Shown in pieces: positions 1 through 7,357 of a DNA stretch of 64,000 bases. The translations under genes and the position numbers were made by a program. Every line of letters begins with the position of its first letter. Position 1 is the first letter of the stretch. The notes under the pieces are model-generated. The model saw only the letters and a list, made by a program, of their open reading frames with translations, had not been told where the DNA came from and searched no databases. Origin of the DNA: Microvirga calopogonii. GTDB lineage: Bacteria > Pseudomonadota > Alphaproteobacteria > Rhizobiales > Beijerinckiaceae. The DNA is taken from NCBI RefSeq assembly GCF_003347665.1, contig NZ_QDGA01000011.1, forward strand, positions 1 through 64,000. The letters are read 5' to 3'.

Positions 1-1136
1 CCGACCAGCAGCGCCAGGTCCTTGGTCATGAAGCCGGCCTCGACCGTGTCGACGCAGACCTTCTCCAGGGTGGCGGCGAAGCGGGCGAGCTCGGCGTTGT
101 CGTCGAGCTTGGCCCGGTGCGCCAAGCCGCGGGTCCAGGCGAAGATCGACGCGATCGAGTTCGTCGAGGTCTCCTTGCCCTTCTGGTGCTCGCGGTAGTG
201 GCGCGTCACCGTGCCGTGGGCGGCCTCCGCCTCCACCGTCCGGCCGTCCGGCGTCATCAGCACCGAGGTCATCAGGCCGAGCGAGCCGAAGCCCTGCGCC
301 ACCGTGTCGGACTGCACGTCGCCGTCGTAGTTCTTGCACGCCCAGACATAGCCGCCCGACCACTTCAGCGCCGAGGCCACCATGTCGTCGATCAGGCGGT
401 GCTCGTAGATGATGCCGGCGGCGTCGAACTTGGCCTTGAACTCGTTCTGGTACACCTCCTCGAAGATGTCCTTGAAGCGGCCGTCATAGGCCTTGAGGAT
501 GGTGTTCTTGGTGGAGAGATAGACCGGGTACTTGCGGTTCAGGCCGTAGTTCATCGACGCGCGCGCGAACTCGCGGATCGACTCGTCGAGGTTGTACATC
601 GCCATGGCGACGCCGGCATCCGGGAACTTGAACACCTCCTTCTCGATCACCGTGCCGTCCTCGCCCTCGAACTTGATCGACAGGCGGCCCTTGCCCGGCA
701 CCTTGAAGTCGGTGGCGCGGTACTGGTCGCCGAAGGCGTGGCGGCCGACGATGATCGGCTGGGTCCAGCCGGGCACGAGGCGCGGCACGTTCCTGCAGAT
801 GATCGGCTCGCGGAAGATCACGCCGCCGAGGATGTTGCGGATCGTGCCGTTGGGCGACTTCCACATCTCCTTGAGGTTGAACTCCTTCACCCGGCCCTCG
901 TCCGGCGTGATGGTGGCGCATTTGACGCCGACGCCGTACTTCTTGATCGCCTCGGCGGCCTCGACCGTGACCCGGTCGTTGGTGGCGTCGCGGTGCTCGA
1001 CGCTCAGGTCGTAGTACTTCAGGTCGATGTCGAGATAGGGGTGGATCAGCTTCTCTTTGATGAAGTGCCAGATAATGCGGGTCATCTCGTCGCCGTCGAG
1101 CTCGACGACCGGATTGGCTACCTTGATCTTCGCCAT
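1..1136 (-). CDS. icd: NADP-dependent isocitrate dehydrogenase (3' end off the left edge)
   Basis: Oxidatively decarboxylates isocitrate to 2-oxoglutarate with NADP+ in the TCA cycle, in the cytoplasm. From the ATG at 1136 the protein starts [20 protein letters not shown]. It carries the substrate segment [12 protein letters not shown] (about residues 95-106), [13 protein letters not shown] (about 132), the metal-binding stretch [14 protein letters not shown] and the cofactor stretch [11 protein letters not shown]. These are hallmarks of the homodimeric, eukaryote-like NADP-IDH subfamily, which is usually about 404 residues. About 378 codons are visible, so some 25 C-terminal residues lie outside the window. 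It is transcribed leftward as the first gene here, with a repeat-bearing gap behind its start. Confidence 0.96.
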   Translation of the reverse strand, partial: MAKIKVANPVVELDGDEMTRIIWHFIKEKLIHPYLDIDLKYYDLSVEHRDATNDRVTVEAAEAIKKYGVGVKCATITPDEGRVKEFNLKEMWKSPNGTIRNILGGVIFREPIICRNVPRLVPGWTQPIIVGRHAFGDQYRATDFKVPGKGRLSIKFEGEDGTVIEKEVFKFPDAGVAMAMYNLDESIREFARASMNYGLNRKYPVYLSTKNTILKAYDGRFKDIFEEVYQNEFKAKFDAAGIIYEHRLIDDMVASALKWSGGYVWACKNYDGDVQSDTVAQGFGSLGLMTSVLMTPDGRTVEAEAAHGTVTRHYREHQKGKETSTNSIASIFAWTRGLAHRAKLDDNAELARFAATLEKVCVDTVEAGFMTKDLALLV

Positions 1137-1237
1137 GATCTCACCTTGCGCTTTAGGGCTGGAACAGTCCTGCCGTGCGGCAGGATGGTTGCGGGGGCTA
1201 TAGCGCGGTTAGGGCCGGGGGGGAAGGTGGGGGCGAG

Positions 1238-1284
1238 AGCATCGGCTTCAAAAGTGGAATTGTACTTTTGGATCTGCCCGATGC
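1238..1284. repeat. Palindromic intergenic repeat, family A (AGCATCGG...CCGATGC)
   Basis: Imperfect inverted repeat: AGCATCGGCTTCAAAAGTGG is followed by a mirrored CACTTTTGG-like arm (here TACTTTTGG) ending in CCGATGC. The same core (AGCATCGGA, AAAAGTGG, CACTTTTGG, TCCGATGCT) recurs near 6.3, 23.7, 33.2, 40.7 and 41.3 kb. It resembles REP/BIME-type elements. It lies between icd and the phospholipase gene. Confidence 0.7.
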
Positions 1285-1350
1285 GCCACTTCCGGAAGAG
1301 TGTATCGTCGCGTACGGCTCTCTGAGACGGCCCGATGCGCGGGTGGCATG

Positions 1351-1737
1351 TCAGTGCTTTCCCGTCTGCGACCGCAATGGAGGGTCCTCGGTACACAAGG
1401 CGGCGCTGAACAACGAATTCACGGTCGCAGCCTTGCTCCGGATCGTCTCCGGGATCCGAGGGCTTCTGACGATGGAAGCCGTCGCCTTGAGGATGGCCCT
1501 GTCGCAGGTGCAGGAGCCCCGGCCACGCTGCTCATAACAGAGGTCATGGGCCTGGCAGGCGGCGTCGAGGACGTCGATGGGAAAGGCCCGGTTCGCATCG
1601 CCTGCGCCGCACCAATTCCCGTGGAACAAGGGCGGAGCTGCAAGGGCCGGGGCTCTGATCGACGATGCTGCAGAAGCAGATTGCGCGCCACCAACACCCA
1701 CGCAGAGAATCAGTACGACGATACGCAACGAAATCAC
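1351..1737 (-). CDS. Secreted phospholipase A2-like protein
   Basis: 128 residues. A signal peptide of about 23 residues (MISLRIVVLILCVGVGG, ending SASA) precedes FHGNWCGAGD, which matches the calcium-binding loop of phospholipase A2 (WCGAG at 42-46). Then comes DAACQAHDLCYE (59-69), which contains the PLA2 catalytic His-Asp pair (H64, D65) between cysteines. Further cysteines at 76, 78 and 115 could form disulfides, and D79 is a candidate second acidic residue. Members of this fold hydrolyse the sn-2 ester of glycerophospholipids, so export to the periplasm or outside is expected. Activity is inferred from motifs only. It is a single gene with no operon partner. Confidence 0.75.
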   Translation of the reverse strand: MISLRIVVLILCVGVGGAQSASAASSIRAPALAAPPLFHGNWCGAGDANRAFPIDVLDAACQAHDLCYEQRGRGSCTCDRAILKATASIVRSPRIPETIRSKAATVNSLFSAALCTEDPPLRSQTGKH

Positions 1738-1987
1738 ATGTTACTCCATGACATCAGCGGGCGTCTTGTGATAATATGACAAGTAATCGCAGGAAATAAG
1801 GGATAACAGCGGGTCTGGGTTCCCCTTTGTGGAATATTTGCTGCGGCACGTGTGCTGCCGCACGGAAAGCCAAGCTTATCCGGAGTTCAGATCCAACCAT
1901 TCCGGCGGTTTCCTCGCAGGCAACGGAGCCGAATCCAGGCTCAGGGATGCCGTCGGAGGATTGTGTTGAACATCAAGGGGAGCTGAC

Positions 1988-2275
1988 ATGCGTCTTGTTA
2001 TCATTCTCGGAACTGCGGCCCTGGTTCTGGCGGGCTGCCAGACGGCCGAGCAGTCGATGGCCAATGCCGATTCCGTCTGCATGGAATCCGGCCTGAAGCC
2101 CGGCACGAAGACTTTCGAGCGTTGTCGTAACGCGAACTACCGCAACAACGTCGCCCAGTCGAACGCGGCCGCCAGCCAGGTGGCCGTCGGCACGGCGGTC
2201 GGCGTCGTCGGCGGCGCCGCTCTCGGGGCGGCTTCGGCTCGTCCGTATTACCATTGCGGCTGGGGCTGCTGGTAG
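1988..2275 (+). CDS. Small lipoprotein with glycine-zipper-like segment
   Basis: 95 residues. The N-terminus MRLVIILGTAALVLAGC has a lipobox (LAGC, residues 14-17), so lipid attachment at C17 and an envelope location are expected. A Gly/Ala-rich stretch (VAVGTAVGVVGGAALGAAS, about 66-84) resembles glycine-zipper segments of small outer-membrane lipoproteins. The tail HCGWGCW is Cys/Trp rich. An AAGGGGAGCTGAC purine-rich stretch precedes the ATG. Function unknown; transcribed alone and followed by a hairpin. Confidence 0.75.
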   Translation: MRLVIILGTAALVLAGCQTAEQSMANADSVCMESGLKPGTKTFERCRNANYRNNVAQSNAAASQVAVGTAVGVVGGAALGAASARPYYHCGWGCW

Positions 2276-2294
2276 CAACCTTGCCGAAACTGTC

Positions 2295-2314
2295 GGGCCG
2301 CCTGTTGGCGGCCC
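2295..2314 (+). terminator. Hairpin after the lipoprotein gene
   Basis: Perfect 8-bp stem GGGCCGCC / GGCGGCCC with a TGTT loop, 20 bp after the lipoprotein stop. No clear U-tract follows, so terminator function is likely but not certain. Confidence 0.5.
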
Positions 2315-2379
2315 GGATCATCTTCGGGGAGTTATAGCTCGGAAAGCGCTTTGATGACTTTGCGGTGCTGGAATAGCTT

Positions 2380-3084
2380 TCAGAAGGATTGTCGAGCGCT
2401 TGTGCTTCTTGGGCTTCGTTTTTGCCAAACAAACCCGGCGAGCACGATGCGTTCCGCGTAATTTCCGCTCCATTCGGCAGCAAAGCCCGCTTCGCGCGAT
2501 TTGGTCAGGATCAATCGCGGGACCCACTGCATAGCCTCTGGCGAGGGATCGAAAGCTCCGTAGCTCAGGGAAAGGCTGTTATAATCGAGCGCCGCATCGA
2601 CGTCCTGTTGATGATAGAAGCAGAAGCCCTTGAATGGCCGGGATGTGGACGCTTCACGCGCTTCATCGACAAGTGTCAGGCCATCGCTTTCATCGAAGCC
2701 CGCGTTATGAAGGGCAATGATGCCGCTGCGGCGTAAGCTCTTGAAGACCTTGTTCAGGCGGTCCCAGGAGGTCTCCTCCGGCCAGTCATTTTCTTCGCGG
2801 CGCTTGTCCTTGAGCTGCCGACGAATCTCGGTTTGTAGCCAGCGCTCATCTTCGGCGGTCAATGATGAGACCTGCTCGTCACGGATTCCTACCTCGATCT
2901 CAGTAAACTTGGCAAAGCCTCTTTGGACGAGGCGCGATACCAATCGCGCGGTCTGTTCACGGTTGAGCGGCTGCGGGCGCGTAGACGGATTTATCAAATC
3001 CCCCTTAGAAGTCAGGGCAATTCGCACTAACCAGTTCAGCCAATCTCGCATTGAGCACTCCGGCGCATCCGGTTTTTGTTGCAT
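2380..3084 (-). CDS. DUF6891-type protein of unknown function
   Basis: 234 residues from the ATG at 3084 (MQQKPDAPECSMRDWLNWLV). The frame stays open to 3147, but the extra N-terminal codons are antisense to a duplicated trmJ fragment and are probably not coding. The segment SWDRLNKVFKSLRRSGIIALHNAGFDESDG and the following FKGFCFYHQQDVDAAL match my memory of the DUF6891 family, small soluble proteins without an assigned function. No signal peptide or membrane segment. Base composition is more AT-rich than the flanks, suggesting acquisition. The assignment is from recall of the motif and not from a search. Confidence 0.65.
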   Translation of the reverse strand: MQQKPDAPECSMRDWLNWLVRIALTSKGDLINPSTRPQPLNREQTARLVSRLVQRGFAKFTEIEVGIRDEQVSSLTAEDERWLQTEIRRQLKDKRREENDWPEETSWDRLNKVFKSLRRSGIIALHNAGFDESDGLTLVDEAREASTSRPFKGFCFYHQQDVDAALDYNSLSLSYGAFDPSPEAMQWVPRLILTKSREAGFAAEWSGNYAERIVLAGFVWQKRSPRSTSARQSF

Positions 3085-3100
3085 AGTTGCATTTCCAAGA

Positions 3101-3193
3101 CCAGTCATCATCCTCGTGGAACCCCAACTAGCCGAGAAGATCGGCATGGGGACTCAGGCCATGGCCAATTCCGGCCTGTCGGAGCTGCGCCTC
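3101..3193 (+). pseudogene. Duplicated 5' fragment of trmJ
   Basis: 93 bp align without gaps to 4219-4311, inside the intact trmJ, with roughly ten mismatches. The plus-strand translation PVIILVEPQLAEKIGMGTQA, then MANSGLSELRL, corresponds to TrmJ residues 8-38 (PVIILVEPQLAENIGMVARA, then MANFGLSELRL). Similarity stops abruptly on both sides, there is no start codon, and the fragment abuts the 5' end of the DUF6891 gene. It is a non-functional remnant of a recombination or duplication event. Confidence 0.85.
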
Positions 3194-3284
3194 AAGGCGG
3201 CATCCATCCGGCTTTCACGTGCAGACAAACGGATCAGGTTGGCTTAAATCGACAGGGTTGCCCATCGCGTCTGCGGATCCGACC

Positions 3285-4178
3285 ATGGATAGACGAAGCT
3301 TTCTTGCCGCGACCTCCTTCATCGCCGGAATGTCCGCCCTTCGGGCTCAGACGGACGTGCGACTCGGGTCAAAATATGCGCACTCGGAAACCAATTCGCC
3401 GACCCATCGCTTCGCGCAGAGGCGGTTCGATTCCGCCGACGGGCAACGCCATTATCAGATCTTCGTCGCTGTTCCCGTGATCGATCGGCCTGCCGAAGGC
3501 TGGCCCGCAATCTGCATGCTCGATGGCAACGCGGCTTTCGACGCTCTCCAGCAGGCGGATCTCGATCTCGTGCGGGGCCATGCCCTTGTCGGAATCGGCT
3601 ACGAAGAGGGACGGAACGACGGGGACGCACGGGACCTCGATTACACGCCGCCCTTTATCGTGGATGGCGTCACGTTTCCGGCCGATCCAGCTTCCACGGA
3701 GAAGGCGGGCGGCGGGGACGCCTTTTTGGCTCTTATCGCAGAGCGCATGCTTCCCGAACTGACCAAGGAGTTCTCCCTCGATCCCGCGCGGCGGATGCTG
3801 TGGGGCCATTCCTATGGCGGTCTCTTCGCGCTCAACGCCTTGTTCAAACAGCCTGATCTCTTCCGGTCCTATTACGCCATCAGCCCCTCCGTAGCGTGGC
3901 ATGCGCCGTTGATGCTGCATGCCGAAGGCGTTTCGAAGCATCGCGCCGTAGGACAGTCGGAAGTCGTGATCCTCTACGATGTCGCGGAGGATCCACGGGC
4001 CGACGAGCGCCGGAAGGCACGCTTGCAGAAGAGGCGGATGATGTTCGAAGACATGTTCAAGCGGCTTGGCGCCCGAGCCGATATCGCTCTGACGCAGCGC
4101 GCCTACCCTGGAGAGAATCATGGTTCCATGTTCGGAGTGGGGTTAAGAGCCGCTCTCGCCCGTGGTGTTCCCAAGTGA
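3285..4178 (+). CDS. Tat-exported alpha/beta hydrolase, esterase family (IroE/BesA-like)
   Basis: 297 residues from the ATG at 3285. The N-terminus MDRRSFLAATSFIAGMSALRA is a twin-arginine signal (RRSFLA). The mature part has the esterase nucleophile elbow GHSYGG (Ser176), the sequence YYAISPSVAWH after it, and a C-terminal GENHGSMF supplying the likely catalytic His. This layout fits putative esterases related to IroE/Fes/BesA, some of which cleave ester siderophores; the true substrate is unknown. An upstream extension to 3219 exists but lacks the signal at the right place. The gene ends 19 bp before trmJ, so co-transcription is likely. Confidence 0.8.
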   Translation: MDRRSFLAATSFIAGMSALRAQTDVRLGSKYAHSETNSPTHRFAQRRFDSADGQRHYQIFVAVPVIDRPAEGWPAICMLDGNAAFDALQQADLDLVRGHALVGIGYEEGRNDGDARDLDYTPPFIVDGVTFPADPASTEKAGGGDAFLALIAERMLPELTKEFSLDPARRMLWGHSYGGLFALNALFKQPDLFRSYYAISPSVAWHAPLMLHAEGVSKHRAVGQSEVVILYDVAEDPRADERRKARLQKRRMMFEDMFKRLGARADIALTQRAYPGENHGSMFGVGLRAALARGVPK

Positions 4179-4197
4179 TCCGATACATAGCCCATCC

Positions 4198-4944
4198 ATG
4201 ACCGACCTTCCGCAAAAGCCCGTCATCATCCTCGTGGAACCGCAACTGGCCGAGAACATCGGCATGGTGGCCAGGGCCATGGCCAATTTCGGCCTGTCGG
4301 AGCTGCGCCTCGTGTCGCCGCGAAACGGCTGGCCCAAGAAGGGGGCCCATTCGGCCGCCTCCGGCGCGACCCACGTGCTTGAGGGGGCGAGACTCTACGA
4401 CACGGTGCGCGAGGCCATCGCGGATCTCAACTTCGTCTTCGCCACCACGGCCCGCGAGCGGGGACAGATGAAGCGGGTCTTCGCACCGGACGATGCCATG
4501 AAGGAGGCGCAAAGGCGCCTCGGGACTGGGCAGGGCGTCGGCATTCTGTTCGGGCGTGAGCGCACGGGATTGGAGAACGACGAGGTGTCGCTCGCGGACG
4601 CCATCGTCACCTTCCCGGTCGACCCGAAATTCTCCTCGCTCAACCTCGCGCAGGCGGTCCTTTTGGTGTCCTACGAATGGTACAAGCTCGCCACCGGCGG
4701 CGCGCTGCCCTTCGAGGGCGGCCGGCAATCCCCTCCGGCACCGCGCGAGATGGTGACGTCGTTCTTCGACTATATCGAGACCGAGCTCGAGGCCGTGAAC
4801 TTCTACCCCGAAGACAAGAAGCCGACCATGACCCGCAACATGCGGGACATCTTCCATCGGCTCGAAATGACCGAGCAGGAGGTGCGCACCCTGCGCGGGG
4901 CGATTCGTGCCCTTGCGGAAGGAAGACGATTGAGAAAACCTTAA
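4198..4944 (+). CDS. trmJ: tRNA (cytidine/uridine-2'-O-)-methyltransferase TrmJ
   Basis: 248 residues. SPOUT-class methyltransferase that 2'-O-methylates position 32 of tRNA in E. coli. Visible family motifs are ILVEPQLAENIGMVARAMANFG (residues about 10-31), LFGRERTGLENDEVSLAD and SSLNLAQAVLLVSYEW, the last two forming the knotted SAM site. The C-terminal part is a helical extension usual for the family. The start MTDLPQKP at 4198 fits the family; longer in-frame starts overlap the esterase gene. Part of its 5' end is duplicated at 3101-3193. Confidence 0.92.
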   Translation: MTDLPQKPVIILVEPQLAENIGMVARAMANFGLSELRLVSPRNGWPKKGAHSAASGATHVLEGARLYDTVREAIADLNFVFATTARERGQMKRVFAPDDAMKEAQRRLGTGQGVGILFGRERTGLENDEVSLADAIVTFPVDPKFSSLNLAQAVLLVSYEWYKLATGGALPFEGGRQSPPAPREMVTSFFDYIETELEAVNFYPEDKKPTMTRNMRDIFHRLEMTEQEVRTLRGAIRALAEGRRLRKP

Positions 4945-5009
4945 TCAAATCGTGGCCTTATACCGGTCGGGCCCTATCTGGCCGGTTGTGGAAAGAGTTC
5001 GAGACGACG

Positions 5010-6341
5010 ATGCGCCGCTCCCTGCTGCCTGTTCTGCTCTTTGGCGCCTCTCTCGTTGCCCTGTCGGCTCACGCGGCGACGCCGCCGCAACAGCCTGCGC
5101 AGGGGCCGGGCGGGCGCGACTACACGTCGTCCGAAGTCGTGAAGCGGGCGGTCGGTACCGCGAGCAGCGGGACCTTCGTGTTCCATGGAAACGATGAACC
5201 CTCCGCGCCGCGTCCCGTGGTGGTGTTCCTGCATTCCTGGGGAGCCGTGAATCCGGCTCTCTATGGCGGCTGGATCGATCATCTGGCGCGCAGGGGGCAC
5301 CTCGTGCTCTTTCCCCGGTTCCAGGACGTGAACCGCTCCCGCCCCGCCGACGCCTCGAATCTCGCCGAAGACCTGATCCAGAGCGCTCTCGCCGAGCTGG
5401 CAAACGATCCGAAGGCCAAGCCCGACACGAAGCGGGTTGCCTTGATCGGCCATTCGGCGGGCGTGCCGATCGCGCTCAACCTTGCGGCCGGGGCGAGTTC
5501 CGGCAAGGTCCCGGCGCCGAAGCTGATCTTCGGCCTGATGCCGGGCGGCATCGCGTCCAATGAGAAGGAGCGCGGCATCCTCCTGCGCGATCTCTCGGCG
5601 GTCGATTCGGCAACGATGATCATCACCATGAGCGGCGACAGGGACTACATTCCGAGCGATCGTGCGTCCCGCCTGCTGCTCCAGCAGGCCAGCGCCGTTC
5701 CCGCGACCCGCAAGCTGTTCATGCGCGCACCGTCTGACGACCATGGCTTTCCCGCGCTGACCTCGACTCTTGCATCTCCCGGGTCGCCGAAACCCGATTA
5801 CGACGCCTCCGCCATCAAGCTGCCGCCCGATCCGCCGCGCGACCCGAAGCAGAGGAACACCTGGCGCTGGAGCGCCGACATGGCGCTCAGCGGGCCGCAG
5901 ACGATCCTGACCCAGCAGCTCGGCACCAACGGCACCGATGCACTCGATTTTCTCGCCTTCTGGAAGACCTTCGACCTTGCTTCCGACGCGGCCTTTGCCG
6001 GCAAGGAGGCCGCGGCTCTCCTGCGCGATCCCAAATTCGTCGACATGAGCACCTGGAGCGACGGCTGGCCCGTCAAGCGCCTGTCGGCTCAGATGCCGAA
6101 AGGAGAGGGGCCGGAGAGCAAGGGCGAGCCGGCGCCGCGCCGCAAGCTGAACATGACGCCTTCGGAAACCAAGCAGGGACTCGCGCATCGTGCGGACCCA
6201 GAGGGCCGCGTCAGCGAAAAGTGGTCCCGGTTTTCGCTAGCGCGGCCCGCCGGGTCCGCGCCGAACGATGCGCAAGCTCAAGAGTTAAGCATCGGATTGG
6301 ATCCCAAAAGTGCAAGGCCACTTTTGGGTCCGATGCTTTAG
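5010..6341 (+). CDS. Secreted alpha/beta hydrolase with repeat-encoded C-terminus
   Basis: 443 residues. Signal peptide MRRSLLPVLLFGASLVALSAHA, then an alpha/beta-hydrolase core: VVVFLHSWGAVNPALYGG (oxyanion side, about 71-88), nucleophile elbow IGHSAG (Ser149), MSGDRDYIP (acid region) and DDHGFPAL (His). This resembles dienelactone-hydrolase or platelet-activating-factor acetylhydrolase-like enzymes; the substrate is unknown. From about residue 392 the reading frame runs through two palindromic intergenic repeats (6183-6273 and 6287-6338) and stops at their end. The last 50 or so residues are therefore repeat-derived, suggesting loss of an original stop by repeat insertion. The start at 5010 is chosen because the signal peptide begins there. 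Confidence 0.75.
   Translation: MRRSLLPVLLFGASLVALSAHAATPPQQPAQGPGGRDYTSSEVVKRAVGTASSGTFVFHGNDEPSAPRPVVVFLHSWGAVNPALYGGWIDHLARRGHLVLFPRFQDVNRSRPADASNLAEDLIQSALAELANDPKAKPDTKRVALIGHSAGVPIALNLAAGASSGKVPAPKLIFGLMPGGIASNEKERGILLRDLSAVDSATMIITMSGDRDYIPSDRASRLLLQQASAVPATRKLFMRAPSDDHGFPALTSTLASPGSPKPDYDASAIKLPPDPPRDPKQRNTWRWSADMALSGPQTILTQQLGTNGTDALDFLAFWKTFDLASDAAFAGKEAAALLRDPKFVDMSTWSDGWPVKRLSAQMPKGEGPESKGEPAPRRKLNMTPSETKQGLAHRADPEGRVSEKWSRFSLARPAGSAPNDAQAQELSIGLDPKSARPLLGPML
6183..6273. repeat. Long palindromic repeat (GCGCATCGT...ACGATGCGC)
   Basis: 91-bp imperfect palindrome. GCGCATCGTGCGGACCCAG opens it and the mirrored GGGTCCGC...ACGATGCGC closes it, with an inner GCGAAAA/TTTTCGC pair. A close relative (GAGCATCGT...GGACCCAGAGGGCCGCGTCAG...ACGATGCTC) lies at 33195-33264. 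Here it is read through as the C-terminus of the preceding hydrolase. Confidence 0.75.
6287..6338. repeat. Palindromic intergenic repeat, family A
   Basis: AAGCATCGGA at the left end and TCCGATGCTT at the right end, with CCAAAAGTG/CACTTTTGG inner arms. It is the clearest copy of the family also seen at 1.2, 23.7, 40.7 and 41.3 kb, and it also encodes the extreme C-terminus and stop region of the upstream hydrolase. Confidence 0.8.
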
Positions 6342-6424
6342 CGGATTTTCTGACCAGGTCGCGTTCGTAAGGGTTGGTTATGCGTGTCGATCTTCTGGCA
6401 GGGGCAACCTATAATCCCGCCGTC

Positions 6425-7267
6425 ATGCCATCTCCCGTTCCCACCATCCTCATCTTCGATTCCGGTCTCGGCGGCCTCACGGTCTTTGCCGAGGTGCTGA
6501 AGGCACGCCCGGACGCGCGCTACGTCTATGCGGCCGACGATGCGGGATTTCCCTATGGGCCGCTGAGCGAGGCGGTTCTGGCCGAGCGGGTCGTCGCCGT
6601 GATGGAGAGGCTGATCGCGCTGCACGATCCCGACATCGCCGTGGTCGCCTGCAACACCGCTTCCACGGTGGTCCTGCCGCATCTGCGCAAGCGGTTCGCC
6701 ATTCCCTTCGTCGGCACGGTCCCGGCGATCAAGCCGGCAGCCCGGATGACGCAGAGCGGGCACATCTCCGTGCTCGCCACCCCGGGCACCGTGGCACGCG
6801 ACTATACCCGCGACCTCATCGAGACCTACGCGGCGGGCTGCAAGGTGAACCTCGTCGGCTCGCGGCGCCTCGCCGGCTTTGCAGAGGCGGAGCTTGCGGG
6901 CGATCCCGTCTCGGACCAGGATTTGCTCGACGAGCTTCTGCCCTGCTTCATCGAGGGTTCCGACGGCAGGACGGACGTGGTGGCCCTGAGCTGCACCCAT
7001 TACCCGCTGCTGCTCCCACGCTTTCAGGCCCTGGCACCCTGGCCTGTCACCTGGATCGACCCGGCTCCGGCCATCGCCCGCCGCGTCACCCAGCTCATCG
7101 GCGGGCCCGTGCCGGGCCATGAAGCGGATGATGACGAGGCCATTGCGATCTTCACCGACGGGGCAGGGATCGGCGCACCCTTGCGGACCGCGCTCCATAC
7201 GCGAGGGCTGTCGCAGGTGGTCGTGGAATCCTGGCCCATGCGTCTTCCCGTGACACAGCCTGAATAG
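6425..7267 (+). CDS. murI: Glutamate racemase
   Basis: 280 residues from the ATG at 6425, next to the conserved start ILIFDSGLGGLTV (8-20). Interconverts L- and D-glutamate for peptidoglycan synthesis in the cytoplasm. The two catalytic cysteines sit in ACNTAS (C76) and SCTHYP (C190), each in the family context, and VGTVPAIKPA (97-106) is conserved. ATGs at 6374 and 6380 would add a weakly conserved N-terminal tail. Its upstream gap is filled with palindromic repeats, so its promoter must lie close to the gene. Confidence 0.93.
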   Translation: MPSPVPTILIFDSGLGGLTVFAEVLKARPDARYVYAADDAGFPYGPLSEAVLAERVVAVMERLIALHDPDIAVVACNTASTVVLPHLRKRFAIPFVGTVPAIKPAARMTQSGHISVLATPGTVARDYTRDLIETYAAGCKVNLVGSRRLAGFAEAELAGDPVSDQDLLDELLPCFIEGSDGRTDVVALSCTHYPLLLPRFQALAPWPVTWIDPAPAIARRVTQLIGGPVPGHEADDDEAIAIFTDGAGIGAPLRTALHTRGLSQVVVESWPMRLPVTQPE

Positions 7268-7357
7268 GCCGGCGCACGAAAGTGTGTAGGGCAACGCCCT
7301 AACGCTCCCGGTGGCGCTCCCTAGATACGGAGGAGAGTCCACGCGCGGGAGAGCTCC

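Noticed and set aside
117-1325. Plus-strand frame across the icd region
   Set aside because: Antisense to isocitrate dehydrogenase, whose motifs are unambiguous.
3085-3147. N-terminal extension of the DUF6891 protein
   Set aside because: These codons are partly antisense to the duplicated trmJ fragment and unlikely to be native coding sequence.
3415-3445. GGCGGTTCGATTCCGCC looks like a tRNA T-arm
   Set aside because: It lies inside the esterase coding frame and no anticodon, D-arm or acceptor stem can be placed around it.
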